Source: DATJGS01 sp035494735
GTDB lineage: Bacteria > Eisenbacteria > RBG-16-71-46
NCBI GenBank assembly: GCA_035494735.1
Contig: DATJGS010000029.1
Span: 23,496 to 87,495, forward strand
Direction: 5' to 3'
DNA: 64,000 nt
Shown here piece after piece: positions 11,976 through 21,040 of the stretch; within the stretch, counting starts at the first letter, position 1, and each line of letters begins with the position of its first letter. A program made the position numbers and the translations under genes. The notes under the pieces were generated by a model. The model was not told the origin of the DNA and made no database searches. It saw only the letters and a list, made by a program, of their open reading frames with translations.

Positions 11976-13802
11976 CTACTTCAGCCCCAGCTCCTTCAGC
12001 GCCTGCGGATCGATCGCGCTCGGCGCGCCGTCCATCAGGCTCGTCGCGCTCGCGGTCTTGGGGAATGCGATCGTGTCGCGGATGTTGTCGCGGCCGCTCA
12101 GGAGCATGACGATGCGATCGAGGCCCATACCGATGCCGCCGTGCGGCGGTGACGCATAGCGGTACGCGTCGATCAGGAAGCCGAACTTCTCGCGCGCTTC
12201 CTCGGCGGTGAACCCGACCACCTTCATCACGCGCTCCTGGATGTCGGGGCGATGGATGCGGATCGAGCCGGAGCCGAGTTCGTTGCCGTTCAGCACGACG
12301 TCGTAGAGCTGCGCGTACACGTTGCCGGGGTCGGTCTCGAGCTTCTCGAGATGCTCGGGGTTCGGCATCGTGAACATGTGGTGCCGCGCGTCCCAGCCCT
12401 TGCGATCGGGATTCCACTCGAACAGCGGAAACTCGCGCACCCACAGGAACGCCCAGTCGTGAGCGGGCAGATCGTTGCCGCGCTGCGGCGCCTTCAGGAG
12501 CGGCTGGCCGAGCTGCGTGCGCAGCACGCCGAGCGCCTTCAGCGTCTTCTCCCAGGGGCCCGACGTGAACACGACCGCGTCGCCGAGCTTCGCGCCCGCG
12601 GCGTCGAGGAATTCGTCGAGCAACGTGTCAGGGAAGATCACCTTCTGCTTCTCGCGCTCGTTCTCGAGCACCTTGAAGAAGCTGAGGCCCCCGCCGCCCG
12701 CTTCCTTCACGACGTCTTCAAACTTGCGCAGCTGCGTGCCCGAGATCTCGGCGCCCTGCGGGATCGTGAGCGCGACGCCCACGCCGCCTTCGGCCTTCGC
12801 GCCGTTCGCGACCACGTTGCGCGGCGAGCGCGCGAGAATCTGCGTGACGTCGCGGAACTCGAGCCCGAAGCGCGTGTCCGGCTTGTCCGAGCCGAAGCGC
12901 AGCATCGCTTCGCGGAACGTGAGCCGCGGGAACGGCGTCACGATGTCGACGCCGAGGCACTCCTTCCAGATCGCGGCATACATGCCCTCCACCACCGCGA
13001 ACACTTCGTCCTCGGTGACGAAGCTCATCTCGAGATCGATCTGCGTGTGCTCGGGCTGGCGGTCGGCGCGCAGGTCTTCGTCGCGCAGACAACGTGCGAT
13101 CTGGAAGTAGCGATCCATGCCCGAGATCATCAGCGTCTGCTTGTAGAGCTGCGGGCTCTGCGGCAGCGCGTAGAACTTGCCGGGATGCACGCGGCTCGGC
13201 ACGACGTAGTCGCGCGCGCCCTCGGGCGTGGGCTTCACGAGCAGCGGCGTCTCGATCTCGAGGAAGCTCTGACCCGACAGATACGCGCGCGCGGACTGCA
13301 TCACGCGATGGCGCAGCGCGAGCACGCTCGACAGCTCGGGCCGGCGCAGATCGAGAAAGCGATAGCGCAGGCGCAGATCTTCGCTCGCCAGGTGCGTGTC
13401 GTCGTTGACCTGGAACGGCAGCGGGTCGGACGACGACAGAATCTTCAGCTCGCGCGCTTCGACTTCGATCTCGCCGGTCGCGAGGTCGGGGTTCAGCGAG
13501 TCGGCGGGGCGATGACTGACCAGGCCCTTCACCGCGATCACCCACTCGTTGCCGATCGCCGTGGCGCGCTCCAGGAGCGCCGCGCCGCCGATCTCGGGGC
13601 GGAACACGACCTGCGTCAGCCCATAGCGATCGCGCAGATCCACGAACAGCACGCCGCCATGGTCGCGCGCGCGGTGCAGCCAGCCCATGAGCGTGACGCT
13701 GCGCCCGGAATCGACGCCGCGCAGCTCGCCGCACGTGTGCGTGCGCCGCCAGTCGCCGAGGCCTTCGAGGGTCGGTTCGTTCGTTTCGGTCGAGTGCGTC
13801 AT
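11976..13802 (-). CDS. aspS: aspartate--tRNA ligase
   Basis: This 608-residue class IIb synthetase charges tRNA-Asp (and, in bacteria lacking AsnRS, often also tRNA-Asn). The N-terminal OB-fold anticodon domain is seen in THTCGELRGVDSGRSVTLMG and FVDLRDRYGLTQVVF. The catalytic core has motif 1 near FLEIETPLLVKPTPEGARDY, motif 2 in RDEDLRADRQPEHTQIDLE, the bacterial GAD insertion (about residues 290-420), and motif 3 GIGMGLDRIVMLLSGRDNIR. Length fits bacterial AspRS (about 590-610). Whether it is discriminating cannot be decided without a residue-by-residue alignment. It follows hisS by 34 bases on the minus strand, the familiar hisS-aspS arrangement. Confidence 0.97.
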   Translation of the reverse strand: MTHSTETNEPTLEGLGDWRRTHTCGELRGVDSGRSVTLMGWLHRARDHGGVLFVDLRDRYGLTQVVFRPEIGGAALLERATAIGNEWVIAVKGLVSHRPADSLNPDLATGEIEVEARELKILSSSDPLPFQVNDDTHLASEDLRLRYRFLDLRRPELSSVLALRHRVMQSARAYLSGQSFLEIETPLLVKPTPEGARDYVVPSRVHPGKFYALPQSPQLYKQTLMISGMDRYFQIARCLRDEDLRADRQPEHTQIDLEMSFVTEDEVFAVVEGMYAAIWKECLGVDIVTPFPRLTFREAMLRFGSDKPDTRFGLEFRDVTQILARSPRNVVANGAKAEGGVGVALTIPQGAEISGTQLRKFEDVVKEAGGGGLSFFKVLENEREKQKVIFPDTLLDEFLDAAGAKLGDAVVFTSGPWEKTLKALGVLRTQLGQPLLKAPQRGNDLPAHDWAFLWVREFPLFEWNPDRKGWDARHHMFTMPNPEHLEKLETDPGNVYAQLYDVVLNGNELGSGSIRIHRPDIQERVMKVVGFTAEEAREKFGFLIDAYRYASPPHGGIGMGLDRIVMLLSGRDNIRDTIAFPKTASATSLMDGAPSAIDPQALKELGLK

Positions 13803-13836
13803 TGGTTCCCGGAGTTGGAGTTCATCAGCGCGCCGC

Positions 13837-15141
13837 TCACACGCGCGCGGCCGGCCGTGCCAGCCGTTCGCGCAAGTGCGCGACGAGGCCGGCCCGCGGC
13901 AGCGTTGTCTGATCGCCGTTCGTCAGATCCTTCACCATCACGTCGCCGCGCTTCCATTCGTCTTCGCCGAGGATCACGACGAGCGTCGCGCCCGCCTTGT
14001 CGGCGGCCTTCATCTGCGCGCCCATGCCGCGCGCTTCGAGATCGGTGTCGACGCGGAACTCGCGGCGCAGTTCGCGTACGAGCGTGAGCGCGGCGTCGCG
14101 CGTCGCGTCCATCGCCGCGATGTAGACCGTCCGCTGAAGCTCCGGCATTCCCGCGCCGCGCTCTTCCAACACGAGCACGACGCGATCGAGCCCGATCGAG
14201 AAGCCGACGCCCGGCGTGGCCGGGCCGCCCAGTTCCTGGATCAGGCCGTCGTAGCGACCGCCGCCGCCCAGCGCACTCTGCGCGCCGAGCGTCTTATCGT
14301 GCACTTCGAATGCGGTACGCGTGTAGTAGTCGAGCCCGCGCACGAGCCCGTGGTCGACCTCGTGCGCGATGCCGAGCGCCGTGAGCCCGGCGAGCACGCT
14401 CTGCCAGTGCTCGCGGCTCTCGGCGTCGAGCACGTCGAGCATGCGCGGCATGGCGGACGGCGCGCTCCCGCCCCACTCACCGCGCAGGAGCACCAGATCG
14501 TCCGGATCCTTCGTGTCGAGCACGCGCAGCGGATTCTGCACGAGTCGCGTCTGCGAATCGGCGCTGAGGCGATCCTGCACCGGGCGCAGCCATTCGCGGA
14601 GCTTGTCGCCGTACGCGCGCCGCGACTCCGGCGTGCCCACGCTGTTCACCGCCACCGTGAGATCGCGAAAGCTCCACGCCTCGAACAGGTCGACGAACAG
14701 CGCGATCATCTCCACGTCCGCGCCCGGCGCGGCGCTGCCGATCAGCTCGGCGCCGATCTGATAGAACTGGCGATAGCGTCCCTTCTGCGGACGCCCGTAG
14801 CGGAACATCGGCCCCGCGTACCACAGGCGGTGGATGCGCGCCTGGCCGCCGAGCCCGCGCTCGAGATACGCGCGGCACACGCCGGCGGTGCACTCGGGGC
14901 GCAACGCGAGATCGCGCTCGCCGAGGTCGGTGAAGCGGTACATCTCCTTCTGGACGACATCGCTCGATTCGCCGGACGAGCGCGCGAACAGCTCGTAGTC
15001 CTCGAAGATGGGCGTGCGGATCTCGCCGTAGCCGTAGCGCTCCATCACCTCGCGCGAACGCGCCTCGACCCACTGCCAGCGCGTGGTGTCCGCGGGCAGA
15101 AGGTCGCGCGTGCCGCGCGGAGCCTGGTGTTTGGGCGCCAT
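13837..15141 (-). CDS. hisS: histidine--tRNA ligase
   Basis: A 434-residue class IIa synthetase that ligates histidine to tRNA-His. Motif 1 region is YGYGEIRTPIFEDYELFARS, motif 2 is MFRYGRPQKGRYRQFYQIG, the two histidine-binding signatures are LVRGLDYYTRTAFE and ALGGGGRYDGL, and motif 3 is GVGFSIGLDRVVLVLEERG. The C-terminal anticodon domain (about residues 335-425) ends with VMVKDLTNGDQTTLPRAGLV. The length matches bacterial HisRS. The ATG at 15141 has GAGAGGA upstream. It lies between the vanZ-like gene (10 bases upstream) and aspS (34 bases downstream), so the three are probably cotranscribed. Confidence 0.97.
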   Translation of the reverse strand: MAPKHQAPRGTRDLLPADTTRWQWVEARSREVMERYGYGEIRTPIFEDYELFARSSGESSDVVQKEMYRFTDLGERDLALRPECTAGVCRAYLERGLGGQARIHRLWYAGPMFRYGRPQKGRYRQFYQIGAELIGSAAPGADVEMIALFVDLFEAWSFRDLTVAVNSVGTPESRRAYGDKLREWLRPVQDRLSADSQTRLVQNPLRVLDTKDPDDLVLLRGEWGGSAPSAMPRMLDVLDAESREHWQSVLAGLTALGIAHEVDHGLVRGLDYYTRTAFEVHDKTLGAQSALGGGGRYDGLIQELGGPATPGVGFSIGLDRVVLVLEERGAGMPELQRTVYIAAMDATRDAALTLVRELRREFRVDTDLEARGMGAQMKAADKAGATLVVILGEDEWKRGDVMVKDLTNGDQTTLPRAGLVAHLRERLARPAARV

Positions 15142-15151
15142 GAAGTCCTCT

Positions 15152-15541
15152 CTAGTCGCGGGCCACGAGCAGCGCGACCATCTGCGCCAGGATCACGCCC
15201 GCCGAGTCGGCGATGAAGTCGTACACGCTCGACTCGCGACCGGGCACGAAACTCTGGAAGTACTCGTCGAACGCCCCGAACGCGGCGCCGGCGAAGATCG
15301 CGATCAGGGTGGCGAGCACGATACGCCGCGCCGGCAGCGTGTCGCGAAACGCCCGCCCCAGCAGCCAGCCGAACCCGCCGTACTCGGCGAGATGGTAGAA
15401 CTTGTCCGCGCCCTGCCAGTTGATCGGCGGCTTCAGATTCGGCTGCGCGCTGAGCGTCAGGATGACGGTGATGTACAGCAACACGGGCAGCCAGTCGCGC
15501 AAGAACAACTGAAACGACGACCGCCGCGCCCGCTCCGCCAA
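15152..15541 (-). CDS. VanZ-family membrane protein
   Basis: The protein has the VanZ-like pattern: an N-terminal membrane segment ending LSAQP, then DKFYHLAEYGGFGWLLGRA, and a later DEYFQSFVPGRESSVYDFIA with the family's conserved His, Glu and Asp residues, and about four membrane helices. VanZ-like proteins are of unclear biochemical role; the founding member confers low-level teicoplanin resistance. I chose the TTG at 15541 (129 aa) because a perfect AAGGAGG (15547-15553) stands five bases upstream and the first membrane helix then starts soon after; in-frame ATGs at 15565, 15574 and 15616 would add a Gly/Arg-rich tail with no ribosome site. It is the first gene of the hisS-aspS operon. 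Confidence 0.82.
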   Translation of the reverse strand: MAERARRSSFQLFLRDWLPVLLYITVILTLSAQPNLKPPINWQGADKFYHLAEYGGFGWLLGRAFRDTLPARRIVLATLIAIFAGAAFGAFDEYFQSFVPGRESSVYDFIADSAGVILAQMVALLVARD

Positions 15542-15686
15542 TCCCGCCTCCTTGGAGTCGCGCATCCCGCGCATCCCGCGCGCCCCGCACGCGCCGACCC
15601 CGCGCCGGCCCGCCATTCACGCGTGAAAAGAGCGCGCAGGATAGCACGCGCCCGGCGACCGCGTGGAACGGTGCGCCCCGGAACGC

Positions 15687-15719
15687 GACGCGGCGCCGGC
15701 AGAGCGCCGGCGCCGCGTC
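15687..15719 (-). terminator. hairpin, likely terminator of the cupin gene
   Basis: A perfect 14-bp stem (GACGCGGCGCCGGC and its complement) with a five-base loop lies about 29 bases beyond the cupin stop, between it and the vanZ-hisS-aspS operon. It lacks a U-tract. Confidence 0.5.
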
Positions 15720-15747
15720 ATCACTGCCCGGGATGCGGGCGGCGCCG

Positions 15748-16257
15748 CTACTTCGCGGCCGCCTTGCTCGGATCGTCGGCCGGGTTCACGTACGTCAGCT
15801 TGAACGGACCCATGCCGTGCACCTGGACGATGGTCTCGCCCGTCGCCCACGCGTAGTGCTGCATGTGCGGCCCGATGAAGCCGAACGTACCCGTCGGCAT
15901 CTCGGTGCCCTTCGTGTCGTCGAACTTGGCGCCGGTGCCGAGGTGGAACGTGCCCGAGATCACCGTCACGTTCTCGGTCGTCGGGTGCCAGTGCGGCATG
16001 ATCTTGTAGCCGTCCGGCATCTTGAGGCGCACGGTGTACATGCCCGCCGCGCCCGGGTTGCCCTCGAGCACGGCGAACTGGGCGCCCGACTGGAACACAG
16101 GAGGCGCCGGGCCCCACTTGATGTCGTTCGGCACGCTCAGCCCCATCATCGGCTTCGCCGCCGGCTTCGCCATCGGATGCGCCATCTTGGTGTCGGCGGC
16201 GCCCGAGACGCCCGCCGCCAGTCCGATCGCCAACAGCGCCACGAAGACTGCCTTCAT
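15748..16257 (-). CDS. exported cupin-domain protein
   Basis: The 169-residue precursor starts with a clean signal peptide (MKAVFVALLAIGLAAGVSGA, cleavage at GA-AD). The mature protein holds one cupin barrel with likely metal ligands in MPHWHPTTENV (His89, His91, Glu95) and a further His in SGTFHLG, followed by GPHMQHYAWATGETIVQVHG. Periplasmic cupins of this kind (often annotated DUF4437 or simply cupin) have no known substrate. The ATG at 16257 follows AAGGAGGG by about five bases; upstream in-frame ATG at 16302 would bury the signal peptide. It is monocistronic, with a strong hairpin after the stop. Confidence 0.88.
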   Translation of the reverse strand: MKAVFVALLAIGLAAGVSGAADTKMAHPMAKPAAKPMMGLSVPNDIKWGPAPPVFQSGAQFAVLEGNPGAAGMYTVRLKMPDGYKIMPHWHPTTENVTVISGTFHLGTGAKFDDTKGTEMPTGTFGFIGPHMQHYAWATGETIVQVHGMGPFKLTYVNPADDPSKAAAK

Positions 16258-16396
16258 CGCGACCCTCCTTGTTCGAATCACTGGACTTCGAGTGAGCGGC
16301 ACGGCCGCGCGAAGGCTAGTGGAACGCCGAATGCGCCTGCAATCGGAATGAACGCGGCAACTCGGGCATCGTGACGGCGGGCCGTGCCCTCTGCGC

Positions 16397-16425
16397 TTGC
16401 GCGCGCCGGTGCGCGCGAGTAGTCT
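16397..16425 (+). promoter_or_regulatory. possible promoter of tRNA-Lys
   Basis: TTGCGC at 16397-16402 and TAGTCT at 16420-16425 are separated by 17 bases, a spacing expected for a housekeeping-sigma promoter, and would start transcription about 45 bases before the tRNA. Both hexamers match the consensus only partly. Confidence 0.35.
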
Positions 16426-16478
16426 GTGCGCTCGCTTTTTTGCGAAGACTCGTGAGGCAACCGAGTCCGCCGCGAGGG

Positions 16479-16554
<76 letters not shown>

Positions 16555-16660
16555 ACTTCTCAAGAGGGCCCCGGCCCATCGAGTGCGTCACGGGCGCGGC
16601 GAGTCCGCCAGCCCATTCAGGGCGCGCAGGCGTGAGCTGGCACCCGTCCGTGGATCGGCG

Positions 16661-17749
16661 TTACCGCGGACGCCGAACGTCGATCCGGATGATCCGGCCG
16701 CTGGGCCCCGCGGCCCACGCCACGCCGCCGCGCGCGTCGACCGCCCAGCAGTTGTCGGAGGACACCAGTGTCCACCGCGGCGGACCATTGTCCGTTGGCG
16801 CGAGTGCCACGCCGCGCGGCCCGGCCACGAGCAGCGCGTCCTCCGGCCGCGGCAGCAGAGCGGAGCCGTACACCGCGCCCGTGAACGGCGGTCGAGCGGC
16901 GGCGGCCCAGGTCCGTCCACCGTCCGCGGTCACGACGACCGCGACGCTCGTGTCCCTGGGCTCGAGGAGCCTCCCGCCGAACGCGAACCCATGCAGGTCG
17001 TCGCGCATCGCCAGCGACGCGACGCCCGCATCCTTGTCGTGCACCATCGGCGTCTCGGCGACGCGCCAGGTCCGTCCATAGTCCAGCGACGAGTACACGC
17101 GCCCGCCGGACTTCGATTCGGTGCTGAACCACGCCCGGCCGCCGGGCCGCGTCACGAGGCACGTGCCGCTGGCGGCGGGAGCGCCTTCGCCCGGGAGGGC
17201 CGGCGGCATTCCTTGCGCGGGCGTCGGCTGCCACGACGCACCGCCATCGCTCGTCGTCATGACCACCATGTGCCCACGCACCGCGTCGCCGACCACGATG
17301 CCACGGCGCGCATCCCAGAAGTCGAACGCGTCGTAGAAGGCTGACGAGTCGCGGTTCTGGAACTGGAGCGTCCAGTGTCGCCCGCCGTCCTCCGTGTGAT
17401 AGATGCGCGAGCTGTCCCCCGGACCGGCGGCCAGCAGCCACGCCCGGTCCGCCGACACCGCGTGCACGTCGCGGAATTCCAGCCACGCGTCGGCCTTCAT
17501 CGAGTCCGCGACCCACGTCGCGCCGCCGTCCAGCGTGCGAGCCCATGTGGCCCGGATGCCGCTGACCCACACCACGCGCTCGCTGACCGCGCTCACCGCC
17601 TGGAGCCGTGCCGAGGTCCCGCTGTGCTGCTCCGTGACGACGGGCGCCGTCGGCCCACCCTGCGCGGTCGCGCGCTCGACGGTGAGAATGCCGAGCATTC
17701 CGACGAGCGCCACCATGCCGGGCCGGGCGACTGGGCCAAGAGCTCTCAT
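16661..17749 (-). CDS. exported YCF48/BNR-like beta-propeller protein
   Basis: A 362-residue precursor with an N-terminal signal segment (GMVALVGMLGILTVERATAQ). The mature part repeats a propeller-blade pattern of the sialidase-BNR/YCF48 kind, with Asp-box-like turns TLDGGATWVA, TEDGGRHWTL, TSDGGASWQP, SLDYGRTWRV and TADGGRTWAA at roughly 50-60-residue intervals. Such exported propellers bind photosystem assembly factors in plants, but in bacteria most are unassigned; there is no sialidase active-site Arg triad that I can point to. The start ATG at 17749 opens directly on the signal peptide. It is probably monocistronic. Confidence 0.85.
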   Translation of the reverse strand: MRALGPVARPGMVALVGMLGILTVERATAQGGPTAPVVTEQHSGTSARLQAVSAVSERVVWVSGIRATWARTLDGGATWVADSMKADAWLEFRDVHAVSADRAWLLAAGPGDSSRIYHTEDGGRHWTLQFQNRDSSAFYDAFDFWDARRGIVVGDAVRGHMVVMTTSDGGASWQPTPAQGMPPALPGEGAPAASGTCLVTRPGGRAWFSTESKSGGRVYSSLDYGRTWRVAETPMVHDKDAGVASLAMRDDLHGFAFGGRLLEPRDTSVAVVVTADGGRTWAAAARPPFTGAVYGSALLPRPEDALLVAGPRGVALAPTDNGPPRWTLVSSDNCWAVDARGGVAWAAGPSGRIIRIDVRRPR

Positions 17750-17846
17750 GTCCCGATACTGGGCCCGCCGGGGACGCGGAAAACATCCTCTCGCGACGAG
17801 CGCGGAGGCAGGCCCGCCGGTCGCGACGTTGCCTGGGGTGAGCCGC

Positions 17847-18236
17847 TTAGCGAGACCCCTTCGCCGATCGGAACGACGCCAGGAACGCTCGCACCGAGAG
17901 GATCATCCCGGCACCGCCCAGTCCGCCCAGCGCCCAGAGCGTCCAGACGAAGAAGAGGCCGCCGCTGGACTTCGCGATCTCATTCATGTGCGCGCCGCGG
18001 AAGTGGAGCGCTGGCATCCCCAGCGCCAAGAGGCCGATCAGGAATCCGCTCACGGCGCCCGCGCGCCGGCCTTCACCCGTCAGCGTGGCGTACAGCAGCA
18101 TCGCGACCACCAGCACCGCGATCATGGACGCGAAGTTGAGGGACGAGATTCCGCGGGCGATGTCGTCCGAGACGTGAATCGTCAGGAGAGTCAGCGAAAG
18201 CAGCGACGTCACGGTGAGGAGTCTGCCGGTGGCCAT
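17847..18236 (-). CDS. small multi-pass membrane protein
   Basis: Four hydrophobic segments are visible (LLTVTSLLSLTLLTIHVSDD, FASMIAVLVVAMLLYATL, AVSGFLIGLLALGMPALHF, FFVWTLWALGGLGGAGMILS), with little soluble sequence. I do not recognise a family with certainty. The ATG at 18236 is preceded by AGGGA about eight bases upstream; the ATG at 18251 and the GTG at 18263 are alternatives. The second loop has a conserved-looking HFRGAHMNEIAK. It lies on the same strand as the DUF6326-like gene, about 97 bases downstream, and both small membrane proteins could be cotranscribed. Confidence 0.7.
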   Translation of the reverse strand: MATGRLLTVTSLLSLTLLTIHVSDDIARGISSLNFASMIAVLVVAMLLYATLTGEGRRAGAVSGFLIGLLALGMPALHFRGAHMNEIAKSSGGLFFVWTLWALGGLGGAGMILSVRAFLASFRSAKGSR

Positions 18237-18333
18237 GGACGATTCCCTCATATTGCGTCCCACGATGGTTCAGTGAACCGCTTCGATCCTGTCGACCCGC
18301 GGCCGCGCCAGGCGGCTGGAACGCGGTCGTCAA

Positions 18334-18789
18334 TCACAGTTGACCGCTCAAGCCCAACGTTGATTTCGCCTGCAGGGATGACGGCGACCTGCTGACTTCA
18401 ACGCTCCTCCAGCTCCACGCCTGCCGGATGATGATCACGGTGCACACGGTTTCGATCGTTGCGAAGAACAAGTACTCCGGAAAAGCAGGCGGCCGACCCA
18501 TTCCGAGCAGTGGCGCGACGAACGTCACGAAGCCGTTGATGAGGGTCAGGAAGCTTCCCGCGATGATATTCGCCAAGCGATTCGCCCTGAACGGAAGCAG
18601 TCGGGACGCCAGGATCATGGCGATGGGAATTTCCATCAGGACCGCTGAGCTCATCAGCGCCCATGGTGGGAGAGGCTGGAATCCACGCCCCGAGCCTGCA
18701 ATATCGAACAAGGCAATAGCGTCCGCGTACAGGTAGTTCAATAGCGCGAAGAGCCACAATTGAGACAACCGCTCTCTCAGATCGTTCAC
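18334..18789 (-). CDS. four-helix membrane protein, DUF6326-like
   Basis: The 151-residue product begins MNDLRERLSQLWLFALLNYL, then YADAIALFDIAGSG, and has four membrane segments (WALMSSAVLMEIPIAMILAS, LANIIAGSFLTLINGFVTFV, YLFFATIETVCTVIIIRQAW). The opening LWLFALLNYLYAD and the ME-IPIAM segment resemble the DUF6326 family of small membrane proteins of unknown function. I chose the GTG at 18789 because GGGAGG sits five bases upstream; downstream ATGs would remove the first helix. The last 25 residues (RSPSSLQAKSTLGLSGQL) are polar. No function can be given. Confidence 0.75.
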   Translation of the reverse strand: MNDLRERLSQLWLFALLNYLYADAIALFDIAGSGRGFQPLPPWALMSSAVLMEIPIAMILASRLLPFRANRLANIIAGSFLTLINGFVTFVAPLLGMGRPPAFPEYLFFATIETVCTVIIIRQAWSWRSVEVSRSPSSLQAKSTLGLSGQL

Positions 18790-18956
18790 GTCAACCTCCC
18801 ACGGAAGAGCAGCATGGTTCGGGTCTCGGCAACCGAGGACGCGACAGTCCGCGCGCAGCCTTTCCTCCCCCGATAGTGTCGGCGGGTGGACCGGGCTCCA
18901 AGGGGCTTGCGACGAACGGCGCCGGCGGTGGACGAAGCACGGCGTGGGCCGACGAG

Positions 18957-19748
18957 CTACATCCCGCGGAAGTGGTGAAGGTAGCTGCGGCTCACCGGCA
19001 GCACCTCCGCGCGGCCCTTGAGGTGAACCTCGGCAGTCTCGCTCTCGCCCCGCGTGACGTGGTCGATGGCCCGCAGGTTGACCACGACGGAGCGATGGAT
19101 CTGCGCGAACTGCGCGGGATCGAGCCGGGCGATCAAGTCCTTGAGCGGCGTGCGAACCAGTGCCTCGCTGGCCACGCCTCGATCGCCGCGCCAGGCCACG
19201 CGCGTGTACTTCGTGTCGGATCGAAGGTAGTCGACGTCCTCGACCGGGATGAGACGCAACGCGGAGCCCACCTGGGCCGTGATCCAGCGCAGCGGGGCTG
19301 ACGCCGTGTCGTGCTGGAGCCGAGCCAGCTCGGCCGCGAGCTGCTCGAGCAGCAGCGCGGTGTTCGTCGCCGGCTGCGCCGCGTTCAGCCGATCCTTGAG
19401 ACGCGCCACCGTCTCGGCGAGGCGCGCCGGCTCGACCGGCTTCACCAGGTAGTCCAGCACGCCCTGCGCGAACGCCTCGACCGCGTAATGGTCGTACGCG
19501 GTGACGAACACCAGGTGCGCGCGGCCCCCGATCCGATGCGCGGCCTCGATGCCCGAGAGCCCCGGCATGTGGACGTCGAGGAAACAGACGTCGGGCCGCC
19601 GCGCCTCGAACAGCTCGATCGCCTCGCGGCCGTTCCGCGCCTGCGCGACCACGTCCAGCTCCGGCCAGACCTCCGCGAGCTGGCCGGCCAGCGCCTCGCG
19701 CAGCAGCGGCTCGTCGTCGGCGATCAGGGCCGTCGGACGCGCGGTCAT
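18957..19748 (-). CDS. LytTR-family response regulator
   Basis: A 263-residue two-component regulator. The receiver domain (residues 1-120) has the acidic pair Asp11/Asp12, the phosphoacceptor Asp58 in VCFLDVHMPGLSG, and the Lys in YLVKPVE. After a helical linker, residues about 160-263 form a LytTR DNA-binding domain (RLIPVEDVDYLRSDTKYTRV, LIARLDPAQFAQIHRSVVVN, EVLPVSRSYLHHF). LytTR regulators bind imperfect direct repeats near target promoters and often control envelope or secreted products. Its ATG overlaps the kinase stop as ATGA (19748-19745), so both are translated from one message. No LytTR target site is recognised in the window. Confidence 0.95.
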   Translation of the reverse strand: MTARPTALIADDEPLLREALAGQLAEVWPELDVVAQARNGREAIELFEARRPDVCFLDVHMPGLSGIEAAHRIGGRAHLVFVTAYDHYAVEAFAQGVLDYLVKPVEPARLAETVARLKDRLNAAQPATNTALLLEQLAAELARLQHDTASAPLRWITAQVGSALRLIPVEDVDYLRSDTKYTRVAWRGDRGVASEALVRTPLKDLIARLDPAQFAQIHRSVVVNLRAIDHVTRGESETAEVHLKGRAEVLPVSRSYLHHFRGM

Positions 19749-20851
19749 CGATCCCCCAGCTCGCGGGCCGGGAACTCCAGCACCGCGGAGACGCCGGCCG
19801 GTTGTCGTGCCTCGACGCGCAACTCGGCATCGCCGCCGAAGCTGAGCTGCAGGCGCTCGCGCAGCGTCGCGAGGCCGGTGCCGAGTCCGCCGTTCGCGGG
19901 CCCGAGCCCGGCGCCGGTGTCGCTGACGCGCACGATGCAGCGACCACCGCGCCGCTCGACCACGATGTCGATCACGCCGCCCTCCTCGCTCGGATCGATC
20001 CCATGGCGCACCGCGTTCTCGACGAGCGTCAGGAGCGTCATGGGCGGACAGCGGAGCGAGCGCGCCGCATCGTCCACGTGCAGCGCGAACTGCAGGCGAT
20101 CGGGCATCCGCATGTGCATCAGCTCGAGGTAGGCCTCGACCAGTTCCAGCTCCTGCTGGAGCGTGGTCACCGGCTCGTTCAAGCGCGGCACCGCCGCGCG
20201 CAAGTACGCGACGAGGCTGCGCAGCACGACCTTCGCCTGCGGCGAGCCCGCGTCCACCAGCGCCTGCACGTTCGCCAACGTGTTGAAGAGGAAGTGCGGA
20301 GCGACCTGCGCCTGCAGGAGGCGCAGACGCGCCTCGGAGGCCTGGCGTTCCAGCTCGCTGCGCGCCAGCTCGAAGGCGAGCGCCTGATGGCGCGCGAGCG
20401 CCTCCTTCTGCCGGACCAGCGCGCCGAGCGCAGCCCAGGGCGCGATCAGGATCCCGAGAAACGACAGGATCAGGAAGCCATCGAGACGCGGTTGGACTTC
20501 GTAGAACGGAGGTGCGCCGGGGGCGGTCGAGAACGAATAGAGCGCCCAGGCGGTGATCGGCATGGCCACGGCGACGCACGCGACCTGGAGCATCCAGCGC
20601 TCGAGCCAGCGCGGCAGGCGTTTCGGCCACTGCTCGAACGATCCGAACACGAGCATCGCGACGAGCCCGAGGACGAGCGTGCACGTGAGCGCCCAGAGCA
20701 GCGTCGGCTTCCAGTGCGGCCAGGGCGGAACGTGATGAAGGCTGAGCACCACGCCGACCGCGATCGAGAGGCCGAGCGTGAAGCGGAATCGTCGCCAGCC
20801 GAACATCAAGGCGAAACCGCGCGGTTTGGCTGGCGGAGCACTGACATGCAT
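19745..20851 (-). CDS. LytS/YehU-type sensor histidine kinase
   Basis: The 368-residue kinase has four predicted membrane helices in residues about 20-145, a short coiled coil (ALARHQALAFELARSELERQ), the His_kinase box QAQVAPHFLFNTLANVQALV with His186 as the phosphorylated residue, and a C-terminal HATPase domain (PPMTLLTLVENAVRHGI, VSDTGAGLG, GLGTGLATLRERL). The membrane part has no obvious ligand-binding domain, so sensing is probably within or at the membrane. It is the partner of the LytTR regulator with which it overlaps by four bases. The ATG at 20851 opens the gene; the next in-frame Met is 15 codons in. Confidence 0.95.
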   Translation of the reverse strand: MHVSAPPAKPRGFALMFGWRRFRFTLGLSIAVGVVLSLHHVPPWPHWKPTLLWALTCTLVLGLVAMLVFGSFEQWPKRLPRWLERWMLQVACVAVAMPITAWALYSFSTAPGAPPFYEVQPRLDGFLILSFLGILIAPWAALGALVRQKEALARHQALAFELARSELERQASEARLRLLQAQVAPHFLFNTLANVQALVDAGSPQAKVVLRSLVAYLRAAVPRLNEPVTTLQQELELVEAYLELMHMRMPDRLQFALHVDDAARSLRCPPMTLLTLVENAVRHGIDPSEEGGVIDIVVERRGGRCIVRVSDTGAGLGPANGGLGTGLATLRERLQLSFGGDAELRVEARQPAGVSAVLEFPARELGDR

Positions 20852-21040
20852 GGCAGATCCTATCCTGGGTCGACGACTTGGTCCCAGCCCAGCATACTCA
20901 AGGAATGCCCGCCGCGCGTCAGGAGCGCTCCGTGATCTGCGCCCGTTGGCGGCCGGCGAATCGGAACGCGGAAGCCTACTGACCGGCCTCGGCCGACCAA
21001 CGAACTCCGTCTTGTCGTGTCATTGCGGTAGGAGGCCGTC

